DNA of 64,000 nt from Ktedonobacter racemifer DSM 44963 (GTDB taxonomy: Bacteria; Chloroflexota; Ktedonobacteria; Ktedonobacterales; Ktedonobacteraceae): positions 2,269,481-2,333,480 of the forward strand of contig NZ_ADVG01000001.1 of NCBI RefSeq assembly GCF_000178855.1. Direction: 5' to 3'. Below are positions 61,230 to 64,000 of the stretch, one piece after another. The translations under genes were made by a program, and so were the position numbers. The notes beneath the pieces were generated by a model. The model worked only from the letters and a program-made list of their open reading frames with translations, had not been told where the DNA came from and ran no database searches. Each line of letters starts with the position of its first letter. The stretch's first letter is position 1.

Positions 61230-62036
61230 CTATCTTCTACGCTTCTTCTTGAGGGTTGGCTGAGGCGCAGGTACGACGACGCCACTGATCTCCTCGATCT
61301 TGCCATCTTCAATCTCGATGCGCACATCCGCCACCTTCGCTACGCTGCGATCATGACTGACTACGATGACCGTGCGCCCTTGATTCGCCAGGCGCTTTAA
61401 CAGGTCTATAATGCGCTTGCCATTCTGTGAGTCCAGGTTTCCAGTCGGCTCATCCGCCAGGATGACTTTGGGATCGTTGGCGAGTGCCCGCGCGATGGCG
61501 ACGCGCTGCTTTTGTCCACCAGAGAGCCTGCCAGGGTGATGCCGGTGGCGATTCTCATCGATACCGACCTGGAGCAGAAGTGTCCGCGCTCGCTCGCGCA
61601 TGTCGGCTCGTGACTTTCCTCCTGCCAGCTCCATTGGAAGCATGACATTCTCTAGCGCCGTCAGATTGGGAATCAGGTGAAACGATTGGAAAACGAAGCC
61701 CACGTTTTGACGCCTGAACGTGTGCTCCTTTGGCCCGGTCAGGCTCATCACATTAACACCATCGACGACCAGTTCGCCTCCAGTCGGTTTATCCAGGCTT
61801 CCAAGAATATAGAGCAGGGTCGATTTGCCGCTGCCGCTGGGACCCATGATGGTGACAAATTGCCCCTCTGTAAAGACAAAGCTTGCCTCGTCTACGGCCT
61901 TGATGACCTCACCATGCATCTTAAAGTGCTTGCTGAGATGATCAGCGACAATCGTAACAACCGGCTCTTTCTGAACGGTTGGCTCTTTCTCTAGAACTGC
62001 GGGCGTAGCCGCGTCAATAATGGTCTCTTCTTCCAT
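61230..62036 (-). CDS. MacB/LolD-type ABC transporter ATP-binding protein
   Basis: The 268-residue ATPase has Walker [18 protein letters not shown]-loop [18 protein letters not shown], signature [15 protein letters not shown], Walker [14 protein letters not shown] and H-loop VVSHD. It energises the FtsX-like permease encoded 20 bp upstream. Such pairs export or mechanically act on lipoproteins, peptides or antibiotics. The C-terminus is a lysine/arginine tail. AGGA lies before the ATG at 62036. Confidence 0.92.
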   Translation of the reverse strand: MEEETIIDAATPAVLEKEPTVQKEPVVTIVADHLSKHFKMHGEVIKAVDEASFVFTEGQFVTIMGPSGSGKSTLLYILGSLDKPTGGELVVDGVNVMSLTGPKEHTFRRQNVGFVFQSFHLIPNLTALENVMLPMELAGGKSRADMRERARTLLLQVGIDENRHRHHPGRLSGGQKQRVAIARALANDPKVILADEPTGNLDSQNGKRIIDLLKRLANQGRTVIVVSHDRSVAKVADVRIEIEDGKIEEISGVVVPAPQPTLKKKRRR

Positions 62037-62056
62037 AGTTTTCCTCGCTCCTCAGA

Positions 62057-63514
62057 CTAGTTGTTGCCTTTTCTCAGTACGACTGCAGGTCGGATGCGCG
62101 CGACATAGAGCGCGGGAATGACGCTTGTTAAGATTGCCAGACCGATTCCCAACCCCATGATGATGAGCAATGTTTGCCCGTTAAGGGTCACTGTTGATAG
62201 GTGAATATCGCCAAGCTGCTGCGTTAATCCCTGGCGAAAGCCCTGGAAGCCACCCTGAAAGCCCTGGAACGATGGACCTCCCTGTGTGCCTTGTGTCGTT
62301 GGAGTTCCTCTCGTCATAAATGAGCCTCTGCCAGCTACAGAACCAATATCACTGGATGCAGTGGAGACATCAAACTTCTGTGAGATGATGGGACCAAGTG
62401 TCACGAGAAGCACGGTCGCGACCGCCGATGCCAGGACACTGAGGGCCAAGACTTCCGTCCAGAACTGCCCTATTACCTGCCAGTGTGAGGCACCTATTGC
62501 CTTGAGCGTACCGATTTCCGCGGTGCGTTCGCGAACGATAACGAAGACCGAGAAGATGATAATCGCGGCCGAGGTAGCTATGGCGACGATGAGCGCCAGC
62601 TTGATGCTGTTTTGTGCGGTACTGAGCGCACTAATCGAGCTTGAGTACATTTTGCTCTCGGTGACGACGTTATATTTGCTGCCCAGTGCTGTGCGGATAG
62701 TGGTTGCAACGGCGTCTACCTGGTCATAGGTGGTAGCATAGGCCGTAATACTGTCGACGCCACTAACGGCATAAAGCTTTTGCATGGTTGCCAGGGGCAA
62801 GGTGAGCGTATTATCGGCTGTGGCTGCGTCCGAGGTGTAGAGTCCAATAACTGTGAGCTTGGTACCCTTGAGCGTAAAGGTTGAACCAACTTTAAGGTTA
62901 TTCGTGTCAGCCAGTGTCTTGCTCATGAGCGCGACGTTTGCCGTAGCATCGCTCGTCTGGAGGCCGCGTCCAGAGGTAATTGTAGGTGTGCCACCCTGGA
63001 TAGTGAAATGCGTGGAGCCGCTTGAAATCCCATAAATCGAGGCTGGAATAGTCCTGCTTTGTCCATTAGGCATCTGGACACTGGCGGTCTTCAATTCCTG
63101 ATCGGTGTCGTAGCGCCTCAGGCTCTCCTCGACACTGGTAACACCAGAAACCTTTTTGACCTTATCGATGGCATCAGATGGTATCGGCGTGCTCGCGTTT
63201 TGTGATTGGAACAGATTGAAGCCGCCATTACCACCATTACCACCATTACCACCATTGCCACCGGGGAAACCTCTAGTATTTCCACTGCTGTTATTCCCAT
63301 TATCCTGTGTTTGACTCTGGTTGTCGGTCACATAACTGATGGTAACGCCCGTTCCTACCTCTGAGCGCACTTTGGTAAGTTGCTGCTGCGCGCTACTGTT
63401 GAGGCTGACCATGGCCGCAACAAACATCAAGCTTGCTCCCAGTAGCAAGACGATGAGCAGCAACCGTAGTGGATTCCGTACCACGTTTCGCATACCGCGT
63501 AAGACTATACCCAT
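62057..63514 (-). CDS. MacB/FtsX-type ABC permease
   Basis: The 485-residue permease has an N-terminal transmembrane helix (LLLIVLLLGASLMFVAAMVS) and a large extracytoplasmic domain with a glycine/asparagine-rich insert (GGNGG repeated). Three C-terminal helices include the FtsX region ERTAEIGTLKAIGASHWQVI. The last part contains another flexible Gly/Gln/Phe loop (QGGFQGFRQG) before the final helix. It forms one transporter with the downstream ATPase. No periplasmic adaptor gene is seen here. Confidence 0.88.
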   Translation of the reverse strand: MGIVLRGMRNVVRNPLRLLLIVLLLGASLMFVAAMVSLNSSAQQQLTKVRSEVGTGVTISYVTDNQSQTQDNGNNSSGNTRGFPGGNGGNGGNGGNGGFNLFQSQNASTPIPSDAIDKVKKVSGVTSVEESLRRYDTDQELKTASVQMPNGQSRTIPASIYGISSGSTHFTIQGGTPTITSGRGLQTSDATANVALMSKTLADTNNLKVGSTFTLKGTKLTVIGLYTSDAATADNTLTLPLATMQKLYAVSGVDSITAYATTYDQVDAVATTIRTALGSKYNVVTESKMYSSSISALSTAQNSIKLALIVAIATSAAIIIFSVFVIVRERTAEIGTLKAIGASHWQVIGQFWTEVLALSVLASAVATVLLVTLGPIISQKFDVSTASSDIGSVAGRGSFMTRGTPTTQGTQGGPSFQGFQGGFQGFRQGLTQQLGDIHLSTVTLNGQTLLIIMGLGIGLAILTSVIPALYVARIRPAVVLRKGNN

Positions 63515-63641
63515 GCAACTAGTACTCCTTCGTTTTATCCGTTAGCCCGGTGACTGGTTTTATCTTTTTTCCGCTGTTGATCTTTGATGCAAAGCGGCAA
63601 ACCTTCAAAGTACACAGAAACGGGTCACCAACAATACATGA

Positions 63642-63674
63642 CCTTCCTCAACACTGGAGGAATCGAGGAAGGTT
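63642..63674 (-). terminator. Hairpin terminator-like structure after the glycosyltransferase gene
   Basis: ACCTTCCTC pairs with GAGGAAGGT (9 bp) around a 15-nt loop, 15 bp past the stop of the window-edge gene on the minus strand. The T-tract is weak. Confidence 0.5.
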
Positions 63675-63689
63675 ATGAACGATATTTAT

Positions 63690-64000
63690 TTAATGCAACG
63701 AGGAACAGTCATATAGTTGTTGACCGCCCACATCAGAGCCACCACCGGCGGCCGTATTCGATTGCGTAGAACTGGTGCTCCAGAGGCTTGCCTGTACGAT
63801 CGAACAATGCGACTGTACCCAGCCAGTCAATTGTTGATTCTGACCAGCACCTAATAGGCCACCGCCGCCATTCCCCCTCATTTGTCCTGTCCCTGTGGGT
63901 CCGCTCGCCTGAGTCGGAGAAGCATCGGTCGTTGTATTCGGATTACCCGGAGACTGGAGCAGGAAGTAACGTACCGTTCCATCCTTGATCAGCGAGGTCA
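63690..64000 (-). CDS. Probable ArnT/GT39-like membrane glycosyltransferase, C-terminal end only
   Basis: The last ~102 residues are visible and run off the window edge. They read LIKDGTVRYFLL, a Gly/Thr/Ser-rich insert with MRGNGGGGLLG, then LTGWVQSHCSIV and LYDCSSLH at the end. This pattern (a KYFLL-type strand, a glycine-rich loop, SxWVxxH and a final LYDL) is typical of the extracytoplasmic tail of bacterial ArnT-like mannosyltransferases. The catalytic and membrane parts lie outside the window, so the call rests on the tail alone. Confidence 0.5.
   Translation of the reverse strand, partial: TSLIKDGTVRYFLLQSPGNPNTTTDASPTQASGPTGTGQMRGNGGGGLLGAGQNQQLTGWVQSHCSIVQASLWSTSSTQSNTAAGGGSDVGGQQLYDCSSLH

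Overview
This 64 kb window looks like chromosomal DNA from a soil-type Ktedonobacteria-like member of the Chloroflexota. That placement is an inference. It rests on mid-50s GC, XRE/STAND proteins with two WD40 propellers, multi-GAF kinases, Ser/Thr kinases with WD40 tails, KGG-repeat proteins, and a very high load of small transposons of the TnpB/IscB type. No rRNA, tRNA, CRISPR array or phage structural gene was seen.

Layout. 1-1.2 kb: a decayed ISC element (frameshifted iscB plus frameshifted Y1 tnpA). 1.2-9.3 kb: housekeeping genes (KGG stress protein, larB, lipoprotein, mutM, DUF3267 peptidase-like protein, rnz, alpha/beta hydrolase, DUF1634-TSUP exporter pair). 9.4-11.2 kb: an IS605-type tnpB and a 180-bp inverted-repeat unit. 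11.4-21.8 kb: membrane esterase, pheA, trans-3-hydroxyproline dehydratase-like enzyme, methyltransferase, lipoprotein, small membrane proteins and a P-loop kinase. 22-37.3 kb: signalling block with a Ser/Thr kinase-WD40 protein, a class V aminotransferase, a 1188-residue HTH-STAND-WD40 protein, and a six-GAF histidine kinase separated from its likely receiver/phosphotransferase partner by an IS607 element. 37.6-49.9 kb: a complete peptide-type ABC importer, then N-acyl-D-amino-acid deacylase, a D-threonine aldolase/D-serine dehydratase-like enzyme and RidA. The last two are separated by a divergent TnpB-like nuclease gene. 50-54.5 kb: NUDIX hydrolase, a UvrA paralogue lacking the UvrB-binding region, and a redoxin. 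55.3-58.4 kb: an LLM oxidoreductase, MarR and LUD cluster bracketed by inverted copies of a MITE-like repeat. 58.7-61.1 kb: an IS630-type transposon with intact terminal repeats and TA flanks that carries a DUF4240-TPR passenger gene. 61.2-64 kb: a MacB-type ABC transporter and the 3' end of a likely membrane glycosyltransferase.

The most unusual signal is a set of about fifteen inverted repeats, most of them very long, perfect and nearly loop-less (arms up to 36 bp; three have a total length of exactly 72 bp). Their sequences are unrelated to each other. Most sit within about 100 bp of a gene 3' end, but at least two lie in divergent intergenic regions. They look like terminators in position, yet they are far longer and more perfect than intrinsic terminators need to be, and many have no T-tract.

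Functional links. The ABC importer, D-aminoacylase, D-Ser/D-Thr PLP enzyme and RidA form a plausible route for D-amino-acid-containing peptides, with RidA removing the reactive enamine. The MarR gene carries a half-site inside its own promoter that matches the large palindrome in front of the LUD gene, so a small autoregulated circuit is predicted. Mobile elements repeatedly sit inside what look like former operons.
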